From Nepenthes gracilis (taxonomy: Eukaryota; Streptophyta; Magnoliopsida; Caryophyllales; Nepenthaceae), in assembly GCA_033239525.1 (NCBI GenBank), contig BSYO01000033.1:10097501-10161500 (forward strand): a stretch of 64,000 bases of DNA, given 5' to 3'. The notes under the pieces were generated by a model. It did no database searches, was not told where the DNA came from, and was given only the letters and a program-made list of their open reading frames with translations. The position numbers and the translations under genes are program-made. The stretch's first letter is position 1. Every line of letters starts with the position of its first letter. Below, piece by piece: positions 48,261-59,939 of this stretch.

Positions 48261-49439
48261 AATGAAACCAGACCGATAAATTATAAAATTTATGGATTGA
48301 AAATCAAATAATATGTTGTCTAAAAATAAGTATAGTACATATTAAAATATATATGAACTTATGTTATGATTTTAATTATGAATATATATGATATGCTTTA
48401 TTGTGATTTTATTATGAACATATATGATATGTTATGTATGAGTGGAAGCAAATATTACCCCAAGAAAATATGAATTTTCTCTAAAATGAGAAAATTAAGT
48501 AGAAAAAGCAAGATTATAAATAAGGGCCTCTATTATGAATTTTATGAAATAAGAAAATTGAACCAAGGATTTATTTCAACGGATAGTATCCCCTAACATT
48601 CCTTAAGACATTATAGTGTAGATTATTGTCTAAATAAGTATCGTTGTGCGATTTTAGCATCATCTATCGAGAGATAATAGGTAGTATCATCTTTTCTTCA
48701 AGATATAATTAAGGAAGATAAGTCTTTTAATTTATGTGGAGTGAACACAATCCATCATATTTTCAGGATATAAGGAATAAAGTATAACTGTGTTATGCGA
48801 TTTTAACCTTTGATTGTGTGGAGAAACACAATCCAGATATCGATCAAATACTTCATTAGCTGATAAGACATACTAACCCTGGTTTTTCAAGATATGTAAA
48901 GTAAAAATGTGCTGACAAGTACTAAGAATTAAGTACAAAAAAAAAAAGAAAAGTTAATTGCATCATAAAAATATTTTAAAAGTATATATGTATTTTTACA
49001 TATATCATGTTCCCTACTTCTCCTTATGAATTATTTCAAAGATAAATATGCATGTCTTTGACTATTATGTTCATACTGAGTATTTGGCTCACTCTCTTGT
49101 TATTTTCTTTTCCTCCAAATATTTCGCAGGAGTTCAAGTTTGATAAATAAAAGTAAAAAAGAATTAATAAGTAAGTGATAATCTGTAATGATGTAACTGA
49201 TTTAGTTTCAGTAATGATATAAGAACTTGTAATTTTATAAGCATCCCATAAATAGAAGTTTTTAATATTAATAGTTTAGAAATATGTTCGTAAATTTCTT
49301 ATGGTTATTTTGTATGTTTTGCTGTAATTTTTTTATGATGAGTTTAGAATTTTAGTTGGCATCTGTTCTAATCATAAGTTGACATTATATTATGGTCGAA
49401 TGAATGTCAGAGTTATTGATGATTAGCTTTATTTTGGAT

Positions 49440-50770
49440 CCTATTTAATATGGTTTATTATGATTTACTAAATTGTTAAGATAAGCATACTTTCTTTATG
49501 ATTAAAATGGATATAAGAATGTGGAATGCGATAGAAGTCATGTTTGGCCCGATGTGGTAAGGAATTTCTGATTCTTCTAAGCATCATGTTAAATTATTCA
49601 TATGTTTGGAGTCATGTGAAGACTTAAACTGTGAGAAATGATTATCTGTATTTGTATATGAAAATTTTACAAGATATGCAAAGTTTACGAAGGGACTCAA
49701 CAATTTGATATATTTAATGACCCGTTCTTCAGGGAGTGAGAACTTTGTATTTGAATTTGGTGGACCATCCCTTAAGAATAAGTAAATACAAAATTTGGAC
49801 TAAGAATTTGTACTTCAAAGAGTAGTATTCCACGACATACCTTAAGATATTATAGTGGTAGATCATAGAATACTTTTGAGCTATAGGAGATACTTTGGTA
49901 GCATATTTGTCCTTGTATATTGGCGAAAGATATACCATCCATTACGAGATAGAAAAATTGATTTTCACGGCATGTGCCTTAGATTGTGTGGGTACATACA
50001 CATTCCATTCCTCGATCGTTGTCTCCGTCAACTGGTGAGGCTCACTAGTGTAGATCCAAAAAGATAATGAAGTTTTCTACATATTTTAGAACCTAAAGGA
50101 ATCAGAAATAAAATGTGAAAAATTTTTTATATTATGAAAACTTATTTGATCATGTTTCACATTATACATCATGCATCATATTCCTATTCCCTTACTTTTG
50201 GTGTATATTGAGTATATTGCATATATCTTTTCTATATTATACATTATTGAGTATTTTGCTCACTTTTTGCTATTTTTTTTCCTTTAGATGAGTATGCACT
50301 TATACCCGATAAGAAGGTGGAGTAAAGACTAGATGTTGGCTAGGCACGAGACTTGGAATATCATATTGTGGAATTATACTTTGTAGTTTTGTATTTATAT
50401 ATGGAGGATTTGTATATATTTTCGTTTGGGCTTATTGATGTATATTTTATATATGGTCGATGATCTGATAGTATAGTCCACTGTGTATGGATGTTTATAT
50501 ATGCTTCCGTAGGTTATTATAGTACGCATTAAGATCTAGTGGCATCTCTCTACGTCTGATGTTGTGTTCGGATACATAACGTTGGAGTCACGAAATCAAT
50601 TGTGGCATTTAGATCCTTTGGTGAGTTGTTGTATTATGTGATGATTGCAAGAGCATTTTTATGGATTTCATGAGATGAACAGGGGAATTATGCAGGTTTT
50701 TGTATTGTCTGACAGTCGTATTACGAACGAAATTATGTCAGATTTTCAATTGAAAATATGGTATGTCACA
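49440..50770 (+). mobile_element. LTR fragment J (5'-truncated)
   Basis: It aligns in order with the second half of LTR I (for example GTCATGTGAAGACTTAAAC near 49612 with 52053) and, reversed, with E1 LTRs (TTAAGATATTATAGTGGTAGAT at 49842 with 745-720). It ends TATGTCACA at 50770, matching the E1 LTR end. U3 and TATA are missing. Confidence 0.7.
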
Positions 50771-50959
50771 GGTTTCAACCTAGATTTAGAAAGAAAACAT
50801 TAGATATTGGGAATTAGGATAATTCATTGGGCTAAGGTTTTCTAGGAAAAATCTTTTCTTCAAGGAGGTGAAGTAGAAATATAAAAAGATTTTTTCTCGA
50901 TTGTCAAATTTTGAGGTTCGTTAAATTTGAGGATTAAATTTATAAAAGTAGGGGAGAAT
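50771..50959 (+). mobile_element. Short internal remnant between LTRs J and I, with polypurine tract
   Basis: Only 189 bp separate the two LTRs. The last part (TTGTCAAATTTTGAGGTTCG...AAAAGTAGGGGAGAAT) matches the end of E1's internal region, including the polypurine tract at 50947-50959. The primer site and all genes are deleted. Confidence 0.7.
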
Positions 50960-53297
50960 TATAATGTACCAATTTTTGAATATAGTAATTACAGATAATT
51001 AAGTTAAAATAATAAAAAATTAGGCTTAAGGTATGTAGAAAAATATATTTTGGAAGTGGCATAGGAAGAAGCGTGAGGTTGCCCACTGGGCGCCCAGTCC
51101 AACTGGCTGATGCTTGCTGGGTGCTCGCGCTCCAACAGGCAGGTGTCGAAACCGTTAGGACGCACCTAAAGTACGCCCAAGGCTTGCCTTGATGGCGCTC
51201 AAGCGCCAGTCCGTGTATAAAAATGCGTTAGGACTTCTATCTGTTAAGTCGACACGATTTTGAGAGAGAGGAGAGAGAGAGCTCGAAGGAGAAGAGAGAG
51301 GAAGTGGAGATCAAGGCCTTCGAATCCGAATATGCTATAGAGCTAGTTGGAGAAGTGATAGATTGGGTTGAGATCAGTGCATTCATATTATTTTTTTCTA
51401 TTTTCATACTGTTTATTTGATTCTCTTAGGTATTTTTGTTTCGATACCAATCCATACATTTATTTTTATATTACTTATGACTTGAGCATGCATATATATT
51501 GATTTCATATCCGATATCTTAGTTTTTGACTAGTTTTTACACCGAAACCCTAACCCCGTGTCTGGATGTCTTAACTCTCCTATTGTTTAGGATTTTACAT
51601 AAATTGACTCTAGAATATCATTATCCATACCTTGAACATGTTAATTTATCAATTAGATGTCCGATTTGGTAGTTTTATACGAAATTACATTCACTGGAAC
51701 CCTAACTTGTACCCCCTTTGGGTTTTATCCAAATTGTTTATAATTTATGCATGATTTAGTTTTAGAAATTTGTAACCCTAACTTTATGGATGTGAGCACC
51801 CCGTGTATTTAGTATTTATGCATATATATTTTATATACGTTAATTTTATAGATTCCGAAATATTATCGGATACGAATCGGGATATTGTTTCACATGTACA
51901 TTACATATATTATCTTGTGAATGCTCCGAAAATTACATTGTCGTCATTTGTGAAGGAAATTTATTGTTTGGAATTTCTAATGTTATATTTGGTTCATGGT
52001 AGTAAGAATTTCTGTTCTTTCCATATTTTATGATGTTCATGCATATAATTTAAGTCATATGAAGACTTAAACCTATAAGAAATATGAAAATTATGTAAGT
52101 ATACGAAGGAAATGCCATAATTTGATATGTTATGATTCGTTCTTCCAGAGTGAGAATTTTGTAAAAAAAAAAGTTTTGTGGACTTTCTCTGAAAGAATAA
52201 GGAATTGTGAAACTTAGACCACGAATTTATATTTTAGAGTGTAGTATTCTATGGCATGCCTTAGGATATTACAATGGTAGATTAAGGAATACTCTTGGAC
52301 CACGGGAGATATTTTGGTGGTATATCTGTTATTTGACCCTAGGTATCGGCACCGTCCACCACGAGACGTTAAAGTTGTGTTGGTAGCATATCTGTAATTT
52401 GGCCCTAGGTATCGGGCACCATCTACCTGGGATGTTTAAGCTATATGGGTAGCGTATCTGTGATCTGGACCTATATTCGGGTAAAAGGTATACCGTCTGC
52501 CACGGGATATTAAAGTTGAGATTCGTGGGTAATGTTTTAAAATATGTATGTGCAAACATATTTCATTCCTCATCGACTACTCCATTAGCTGATAAGGCCT
52601 ATTGGCCCTTGTCACAAAGTAAATAAGTTATGCATGTTTTGAAATCTAAAGAAAGATCAGTAAATCAAGGAAGATAAATGTATTTTGAAAAGTGTATTTG
52701 ACAATAATTTATATTTATGCATCCTTATTATACTCATATATCCCTCATCTACTTTATTTTGCATGTATTATTTATTATCTTTAATTATATTGTACTTGTT
52801 GAGCATTTGACTCACCCTTACTATTTTTTCTTACCTCTAGATAAGCACGAGTTTATACCCGATAGAGCGGGGTAGAGGATTAGAAGTCGACTAGGTTGAA
52901 GATTTGGAGGATAATCTTTAGGACTTATTTTTTTTAGAATTGTACGCCTCCTTTTTATGGAGTATTCTGTATACTTGAGAGGGTTTTGTGTATTGATGCA
53001 TGTGTATGATGATGATATTCATGTAGCTTAGTTTCTGTTGTATTTGGTGGATGTATATACTTTCACAGGTCTGTATGGTTTGTTTGAGAACCTAATAGCA
53101 TCTTATTTGAGTGAACGTCATACCCAGAGTTATGACATTGGTGTCATGTGTTTATTGTAGATATTTTTGGATCCTATGATGAAATGTGTGGTTATATGTT
53201 GTTTACTGTATAGGGTTTTGTACAGTTTGCATTTATTTGGCAGTTATTTTTTACTGAAATTCTAGCAGATTTCAATCAAGAAAGTCGGTTCGTCATA
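50960..53297 (+). mobile_element. LTR I, about 2.34 kb
   Basis: It starts TATAATGTACC (TG mutated to TA) after the polypurine tract and ends GGTTCGTCATA (decayed CGTCACA). The GC-rich block is at 51065-51215 (CTGGGCGCCCAG, GCGCTCAAGCGCC), TATAAAAA at 51216-51223 and the GA-rich leader at 51260-51310. A tandem array lies at 52315-52515. It belongs to the same group as E1 LTRs. Confidence 0.75.
52315..52515. repeat. About 60-bp tandem array in LTR I, three units
   Basis: Units share GGTAGCATATCTGTAATTTG, CCTAGGTATCGG and CACC-TCTACC-GGGATGTTAAAG, with length variation. LTR J has a single copy at about 49895-49965, so the array expanded within this LTR. Confidence 0.75.
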
Positions 53298-53339
53298 ATA
53301 ATAGTTACAAGTCGAATATCAGGATGACTCATTTTGAGA

Positions 53340-53945
53340 CTTTATATTGACGAAGATGTAAGTCTCCTATCAATTGGGGAAGTTATTGGTGATATTAGAC
53401 TTTTGGACCTCGATATTATTTAGGACACTTTGAATAAGATTAAGATTATTCGAGATTTGCTAATTATTACACAGAGTTGCCAAAAAAGTTATACCGATAG
53501 AAGGAGATCCGAAGTGATGTTTGAAGTGGGTGATCATATATTTTTGAAAGTATCTCCTAGAAAAGGAATCTTGAGGTTCAGAGTGAAAGAAAATTTAAAG
53601 TCGAGGTTCATTCAGCTATTGAGATTTTACACAGGATCGAAAAGGTGGCCTATAGATTGATTTTGTCTCTGAGTTTGGCAAATTGTCATGATATCTTTCA
53701 TGCGTTTATATTGAGGAAGTATGTATATGATCATTCTCACATGATCAAGTATGAATCATTACAGATTGATAAGAATTTGATGTATGTTGAGGTTGCAATT
53801 CAGATTTTGGATACAAAGGATCAGGTATTGAGGAATAAGATGATTCCATTAGTCAAGGTGCTTTGGATGAATCATTCAGTCAAGGAGTTGACTTAGGAAC
53901 TTGAGGAGGAATTCCAAGAGAAATACTCTTATCTGTTTTGAGTTT
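53340..53945 (+). pseudogene. Integrase C-terminus and chromodomain of a Tekay/Del-type chromovirus
   Basis: Plus-strand frames give KIKIIRDLL, QKSYTDRRRSEVMFEVGDHIFLKVSP (53430-53660). The next frame gives YRLILSLSLANCHDIFHAFILRKYV, SHMIKYE, then the chromodomain-like VLRNKMIPLVKVLWMNHSV and ELEEEFQEKYSYLF (53645-53938). The order matches integrase GPY region plus chromodomain of plant chromoviruses, which direct integration to chromatin. There is one frameshift near 53650, and a TAG replaces the usual Trp before ELEEE. LTR H follows, so this is the pol end of that element. Confidence 0.85.
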
Positions 53946-53990
53946 TGAGGTACATAAATTACAATAGTGAAATTTTTATGTGAGAAGAGT

Positions 53991-55848
53991 TGTAATACCT
54001 ATTTTTCATTTAATTTAATTTGGTAAAATATGTTATTTTGGATAAATTGAATGTATCAAAATAATAGTATATTATAAAATTTTAAAGAAATTCGGAGCAG
54101 GTAGGATAGAGCCTGAGGCGTGCCCGTCGTGCGCCTAAGCACAAAAAGGTATGGGGTTGGCGCTCGAGGGGTGCCCAAGGTAGTATTCGAGTATCAATTG
54201 TTGTAGGGCAGACGCTCAAGATATGTCTGCATGGTGCTCGAATACCTGTGGCCTATCTAAGTAGTAGTTGCACCACTGTTCAACATTTCGTGCGAGAGAA
54301 GGAAGAGGAGAAAGAGAGAGGAGGGGGGCAAGAGGAGAGAGAAAGAAGAAAAGTGGTGATTTAGAGCATCATTTTATCAAATTTGCTTAGTTGGAGGTTG
54401 AGGTAAGTATTATTATACCCTATCATTGGTTTGTTTTCGTATCTAATGAACTTTACTCACATTTGAAGGTTTAATATATATGCATGTTATTTTTATTTAC
54501 TCTATTTATTTCCTTTATACGTGCATATTCTATTTACCCGTATTTATGTGAGTTTTACTAATATTAATGGGTTTTATTTATTTTACCAAATTTGGGTAAA
54601 TATTTGAGATATTATATTTATATATCAGTATATTTATATAAAAATATTGGTATACATGTATCACTGCCTGGGGCTCAGGATCTCTACCTTTGTGATTTGA
54701 TTCAATAAGTAACCCTTTCCTAATTGGAATAGTTTTGTGACTCTTTCCCAAAAGGGAAAGCTTTGTGGACCCAATTTCTACCGGCAGGAAAAGGCTTTGT
54801 GATATAGATAAACCTTCCCATTTATGTTTTAATGAGAACAATCAAAAGATAATTAAATAGAACTATTATATTCAGATCTCCTAATACATCAGATAGATTT
54901 GAGGACTATTCTCAACTCTACAGGTGGCAAAACATAGTGGCTTGTTCCTTTTACAGACAGCCCTACCTATGGGTCTAAATAGTGGTTAATATAACTCAAG
55001 ATTATTAGGAGTATGTGCAATATTTTTTCACAAGTTAGTTTTTTGGTCTTTGGTTCTCCAATTTGTACATGTTTTGGACTTTGATATAGTTTTTACATTA
55101 ATTTATATTGAGCTTCATTTGAGATTCATAAGTTTGTCCTCAGATCGGATTTGGTCAGTCTCGTACATTTAGTTATGTGATTTTGTCTCAAATTATATTT
55201 CATTTAGAATATGTCTGGCTAGATTATGTTTAGATTTAGATTATATTTTGAGTATGAGATTACCTTCAAACTTTCAATATTAGGCTTTTGGATTTGTGAT
55301 TTTTACACATCAGGAATTTGTTTATGGACTCTCTGTCTAATTTTAGATATTATTATTTATTATATTATATAGATACTTGTTAAACTTTTGGCTTACATTT
55401 TTACTTCTTATCTATTTAGATTAATGAGTTTGGATACATTGCAATAGTTTAGACGAGATTAATCGCAGTTCATCTATTTTGGTGAGTTTAGTTTTATTTT
55501 TGGATTGGATATGTATCTGGTATATTTTGGGTATTGAGATTGACCGGATGTAGGCTTACCGTCATGTATTGGGAATAGTTAGATGTTATTTATGTTTTGA
55601 GCATGTTTATGGTTGGTTTGTCCCACCCTTATAGCACGTGTAGCAGGTCATTTACTTTATTATTCGGATAAATTATCTGATGAAATCTTGTGTTAGTTGA
55701 AATTTTATCATTGTCATATTGGGGTATGTGGTGGTCTGTCAGGTCACACTTAAAATTTGGATTTGATTATTTTTTCAATTTAATTAGATTTTAATTTTGT
55801 GAGTTAGAAAAATAATAGTAGGATCTACCTAAGTTTGGGTCCGTGACA
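53991..55848 (+). mobile_element. LTR H, 3' LTR of the chromovirus with the chromodomain
   Basis: It starts TGTAATACC at 53991, ~45 bp after the pol stop, and ends GGGTCCGTGACA at 55848. The GC-richer block with GCTCGAG-like motifs is at 54100-54250, the GA-rich leader at 54295-54355, and GGTTGAG|GTAAGTATT, a strong splice-donor-like site, at 54397-54411. Degenerate ~40-bp repeats (AAGCTTTGTGGA/AGGCTTTGTGAT) lie at 54660-54810. It is inserted into a Tat gag; the 3' TSD would be ACAAC (55849-55853). Confidence 0.75.
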
Positions 55849-55854
55849 ACAACG

Positions 55855-56765
55855 ACCAGTGCCCACATGTCTTCTTTGATGTCTTCCTGGGATTGCCCTT
55901 GTTAAGTAAGTTTAAGGCTCCCTAGATAGATCCATATGATGACACCTTAGATCCCTAGAACCATCACGATGACTTCCACACTATGTTGAGTTTCTATAGG
56001 CTCAGCTATGCAACCCTATGTCAAAACTTCTAAATTACACTAAAAGACGATGCCCATAAATGGTTCTATCAACTCCAGGCCCAAAGCATAAGATCCTTCG
56101 AAGAGATATCCCATAGTGTCTTGTCCCTGTTTTCCTTTAGTGTGAGGCTGGAAAGGATCCATGGCACTTAGCACATGTGCAATAGGGCCATAGCTAAAAC
56201 CTGAAGCATTACTTACTACAATTTATAACCAAGACACAGGATATTCCCAACCTCGTTGACGAGACGAAGGTGGGTATTTTTGTTGTAATATTCAAGTAGG
56301 AAAGTTCTACAAGGAGGTCATGATGAGATAACCCGCCTTTTATGAAGAGTTAGAGAATTGAGTTTGATGCTACATCTCGTCTGAGAAGGACAATGAAGCA
56401 AGGCTCATTGGTCAGGCAGTTAGAGGTGAACCTAATCATCCAAAGAGATACAAAGATAGAGGGGGATCGTAAGACGAATCATGGGCACCAAAACCGAAGG
56501 CAATCACCTCAGGAGTCAACATGATGCCTACACTTGACACCGCTCAATGAGACTTGTACCAACATCATGAAATAGATCAAAGACAAACACATACTAGAAT
56601 GCCCTAATTTTGTGCACCATTCTGGAGCGGCCAACCATCCAAATACTGCCTTCTCCATCAAGGACTCAGGTACTACGTAAAAGACTATAAGAACCTCTAG
56701 AGGGATATTAAGGCTCTCATCAAAAGGAGGATATTGAAGAAGTTCACCCAAGGTGGCTAGAACCC
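55855..56765 (+). pseudogene. Tat-lineage Gag, element F
   Basis: Plus-strand frames give FKAP..DPYDDTLDP, HHDDFHTMLSFYRLSYATLC, LKDDAHKWFYQLQAQSIRSFEEIS and FSVRLERI. These fit the capsid blocks of Tat gag (PYDG..DP..H...F, TLK..A..WF..L...SI.SF..L). About 400 bp on, TPLNETCTNIMK and KYCLLHQGLRYYVKDYKNL match the downstream gag motifs. Frameshifts and TAG stops are frequent. The left end is cut by LTR H, and the right end is lost before the poly(T) at 57025. Confidence 0.75.
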
Positions 56766-57024
56766 ATCCCAGTTGGCGTTGGAGGGACAAAACCAGAGTT
56801 GCCCTGTACTTGAGTTGCTATCAAAATTGCCAACATAGTGGAGTCCCAAACAAGTGCATAAGTAGAAGCTAGGAGCACGTGCAGAGACGGGTGTAGTTAG
56901 TCATGTTCAATGACAATAACTACAATCATGTAACCTCCGTGTTTTTTTGAATTTGGAACCCCTTTCTATAAGTACTTCCTCTCGGACAAGGAAAATTATC
57001 AACATATAAGGAGAGTATTGATTC

Positions 57025-57042
57025 TTTTTTTTTTTTTTTTTT
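57025..57042 (-). other. Poly(T) tract, possible poly(A) tail of a minus-strand retroposed sequence
   Basis: T18, followed on the right by sequence whose reverse complement is TTTAATTTCATTTTACTTACTTACCAC. This resembles a 3' end next to a poly(A) tail, as in LINEs or LINE-mobilised copies. No flanking duplication was found. Confidence 0.4.
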
Positions 57043-58735
57043 GTGGTAAGTAAGTAAAATGAAATTAAATTAAAAGAAAATACAAAAACTATGTTCTAAC
57101 TCCAAATATTTTGCTAACTTAGAGGTAGAACATAGACGCTAGGGTATACCTCGACTACCATCATGAAACATTCCGTGATACCGAAAAAAAACATACAAAC
57201 GGAAAAAACCGGCCAAAAACCATCAACCAAATTGGCCACGAGCCTTTGACCCAATCGGTTGGGAGACTCTGCACAACATTTACAAACCGGCATTTTGCTA
57301 CATAGTTGCATACTGGGCAAAAAGCCATCCCAGCCATTTGCAGCATATTGGGCAAAAAGCGCAACATGTCACTCTAACATTTATAGCAATTTGTTGCATA
57401 CCAGCAAATATCTAATCCAAGAAAAATGTATACCGGTATTTTGGCAAATCAACAATAGGAGCATTCCGACAAAAGCATAGCACGGCAAGCCCATCAAACA
57501 GCCAAACTCTATACCGGCTAGACAACTAACAGCATACCGATCACAGAGCTCATCCATACTGGGCAAATGGGCCACATCAACATGACACCAAATCGGCAGC
57601 AACAACGACCCTCTGAACCATGATGCATAAGAAGGCATCAAGACATGAACCAATGTGGACAAGGTAGCGCGATTCAGAAGCACATCCACATAAAGGAGAC
57701 AAAAATCCAAAGTTGCGGCCAATAGCACATATGCAGCTTACTCAAGATTTTTTTTTTTTTTTGCAAGAAAAGAGAGCAGCAGGTGCTCCAAGCCATCTGA
57801 AACCATATCGGGCGATTCTACCAAACCATCCTTCTGTTCCAAAACAAGCAATTCTGACTATGCCATTCCAAATCGAGACTCCCATCCATTCCAGGCTGAA
57901 ACAAGCAAACCAATTGAATCAGGCCAACTGACAACAGGGCGCAAATCAAAATTCATTGATGACAAGGCTTCCAGACCTGTAACCCATTCCGCCCAATTCT
58001 AGCAAATGACCATTTTTACTGGGACAACCATTCCATCCAAACACCTTCACCCATCTACCAACCATCTGTATACCAATCGACCAAATTAGCCGTAGCAGTC
58101 AAATGAAGATCATTCTGTCCATTTCGGGATCGTGGGGGAGGAGTTGGAATGAGTTTCCACATTTTTTTTAACAAATATGTGCAAACCAATATAATCCTCG
58201 AATCTGGTAAATTGCACCATTCTGGCAAATTGCTTAACACCAGCAAAAACACCAAACCGGTAAGAATCACCAAACCAACAAACCAGGAAAATTAAAGGCA
58301 TACCATCCAATCGAAAGCACCAAGTTGGCCGGTCAACGAGTTGACAGGCCAAAAACCATTTTTTTGGTCAACTCGTTGACCGGCCAAGAGCCTCCTCCCA
58401 GCGAGCCAAAATTGCACCTCTAATTTGGTCAGCCTTCCATGCTACGCTGACAGCCTACATGATCCTAGGCCAAATTAGCCGGTTAGCACTTTGACCGGCC
58501 AAAACCCATTGCGCCAGCCAACTAGTTGACCGGCCAAAAAACCATCTTGGCATTTCTTCATATGAGGCAAAAGCAAACAAGGCAAATCCTCAAGCCGGCC
58601 AATGATCCCAACATTTTGCAGCAAACCAGCAAAAACCACAATCCGGTCAAATGATCTTTGTCGGGAACAAATCAGCAAACCATAACAGTCAACATATGCA
58701 TTTCGACAAATACTCACCAACCGACAAACCTGGAC
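57043..58735 (-). other. Non-coding segment upstream of the poly(T), CCGGCCAA-rich
   Basis: Stops occur in all frames. CCGGCCAA, ACCGGT and GCAAA motifs recur, and a T15 run lies at 57748-57762. At 58320-58540 there are several CCGGTCAAC / GTTGACCGG inverted pairs, the motif also found in LTR N at 59945-60165. It may be a long 3' untranslated part or old LTR sequence. Confidence 0.35.
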
Positions 58736-58739
58736 CATA

Positions 58740-58927
58740 CTATTTAGGGAGTAATGATTAGGAATGGAACTACGACCGGTTGATACTTTTTCCAAAGGAA
58801 TCCTTAGAGCTTTAGGATTTTCGGTGTCTCCTGGATTTGGCTTGCTTTCAAGTTCCATCTTGCTCTCAAGGAGAAGGTGTGGCAACCTAAAGTGCCCCTT
58901 CCTGAGCATGATCGGAATGTACTTCAC
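58740..58927 (-). other. Putative coding fragment, unknown
   Basis: The minus-strand frame gives ESKMELESKPNPGDTENPK and ALRIPLEKVSTGRSSIPNHY before running into repeat-rich sequence. The hydrophilic, non-repetitive composition looks coding. It overlaps the end of the 166-residue ORF next door in another frame (58887-58927), so it may be the continuation after a frameshift or splice. No family recognised. Confidence 0.3.
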
Positions 58928-59387
58928 TTACTCTCCTATTAGACCGCTGCTGTGAGCAAATGGAGGAGGCAGGAATTCCTAGAAGGCTCGTTACGGTGGC
59001 AGATTCATCAATTATATGGAGACCTGCCACTAAGCCACTTAATTGGCTAAAATTGTAATTTGGAAATTTAGTCTCTGTTTTCAGCAAAGTATCCAGAAAG
59101 CCAATGACTACCTTCTTCCCAGCAGGGGATAAGGATTCAATATATAGTGGAGTAGTCATGGCTACCACCAACAACCTAATAGCTTCAAATAACACACCTA
59201 GAAGACTATCCTGATCTGCCAAATCCAGAGGAGAAGAAGACTTGAATTCATCCCTCGCCTCTTCAGTTACAGCTCGGAAAAACTTTTCCATGAAATCATA
59301 CACAATTTGCCTTCCTTTAGAAGTTAAAGAATCAAGATAAATCTGGGTAGTGTTAGCCTGCAGCAACACCTTGAGGGCATTAAGCAT
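58887..59387 (-). CDS. Hypothetical protein fragment with an internal duplicated helical motif
   Basis: This is a 166-residue open frame, the longest clean non-repeat ORF of the region. Upstream in frame only EDDFNDP precedes the Met. Residues 5-45 (LKVLLQANTTQIYLDSLT then KGRQIVYDFMEKFFRAV) resemble residues 70-110 (IRLLVVAMTTPLYIESLS then AGKKVVIGFLDTLLKTE). That is an internal duplication of a ~40-residue helix-loop-helix-like unit about 65 residues apart. There is no signal peptide, transmembrane segment or known motif. It could be an exon of a captured host gene or an unrecognised ORF1-like protein of a retroposon ending at the poly(T). Confidence 0.4.
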   Translation of the reverse strand: MLNALKVLLQANTTQIYLDSLTSKGRQIVYDFMEKFFRAVTEEARDEFKSSSPLDLADQDSLLGVLFEAIRLLVVAMTTPLYIESLSPAGKKVVIGFLDTLLKTETKFPNYNFSQLSGLVAGLHIIDESATVTSLLGIPASSICSQQRSNRRVSEVHSDHAQEGAL

Positions 59388-59533
59388 TGGGTCGTTAAAA
59401 TCATCCTCTCATCTTCCATTTTCTCCTCAACCTGATCAGAAGCATCCTAGGAGTACTTACAAGAAAGTTTGGTGATAGAATTAGGTGTTAAAACTAAATC
59501 AGCACCATTAACATAAAGTGCGATAGTCGAGGA

Positions 59534-59935
59534 TCAATTCTTAAGTACCCCTTCAACTAGAGCTGGAGCATGCAAAGGGTTGCCGAGGACATCCCTATCA
59601 TTTTGAGCATCTAAAGTTAACTGTTTATCAACTCCTGGAAGCTGGATGGAATCATTGCTTCCAGAATTGATTTTTAAACAATCAAAGTCTAGGTCCTCAG
59701 TCTCCCTACCATTTGCTACAGAGTTTTGAAAGAGGGCAAAAGAGTTGGACGTAGGCATATTAGGATCAATATTATTAGGAGCATCAGGAACATGATTTTT
59801 CTTGTTGGTCTTGGGCTGATCAGGAGAAGGCAGTAAAACTGACAAACTTTGATTGGTAAACCTGAACACCTTTGCAGGTTTACCTTTGTAAGGACCAAAT
59901 CTTTTGAGGTAAAGGGGTAATCGTAATCCGATCAT
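59534..59935 (-). other. Unknown ORF upstream of the 166-residue ORF
   Basis: A 133-residue frame: basic N-terminus (LYLKRFGPYKGKPAKVFRF), then a Pro/Asn/Ser-rich middle and an acidic tail (ETEDLDFDCL). Low similarity to anything I recognise. It lies 146 bp upstream of the next ORF on the same strand in a different frame, with a CTT|GTAAGT donor-like site between them (about 59455). It may be the N-terminal part of the same decayed gene. Confidence 0.3.
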
Positions 59936-59939
59936 CGAC

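Larger units (their letters stand above)
46061..49430 (+). mobile_element. LTR-like segment M (borders estimated)
   Basis: It begins TGTAATGTAAT directly after D's LTR. A GA-rich leader-like stretch lies at 46360-46400, ~190-bp tandem repeats follow, and the late part (48560-49250) resembles the conserved 3' third of the other LTRs: GTGTGGAG..ACACAATC, TCATTAGCTGATAAG, TATTTGGCTCACTC and the TCCTCCAAAT segment. That places it as a plus-strand LTR with an enlarged middle. The right end, where fragment J begins, is approximate. Confidence 0.5.

Noticed and set aside
57025..58735. Firm call of a LINE
   Set aside because: Only a poly(T) tract and a LINE-like 3' end are visible; no endonuclease or LINE reverse transcriptase motif and no TSD were found.
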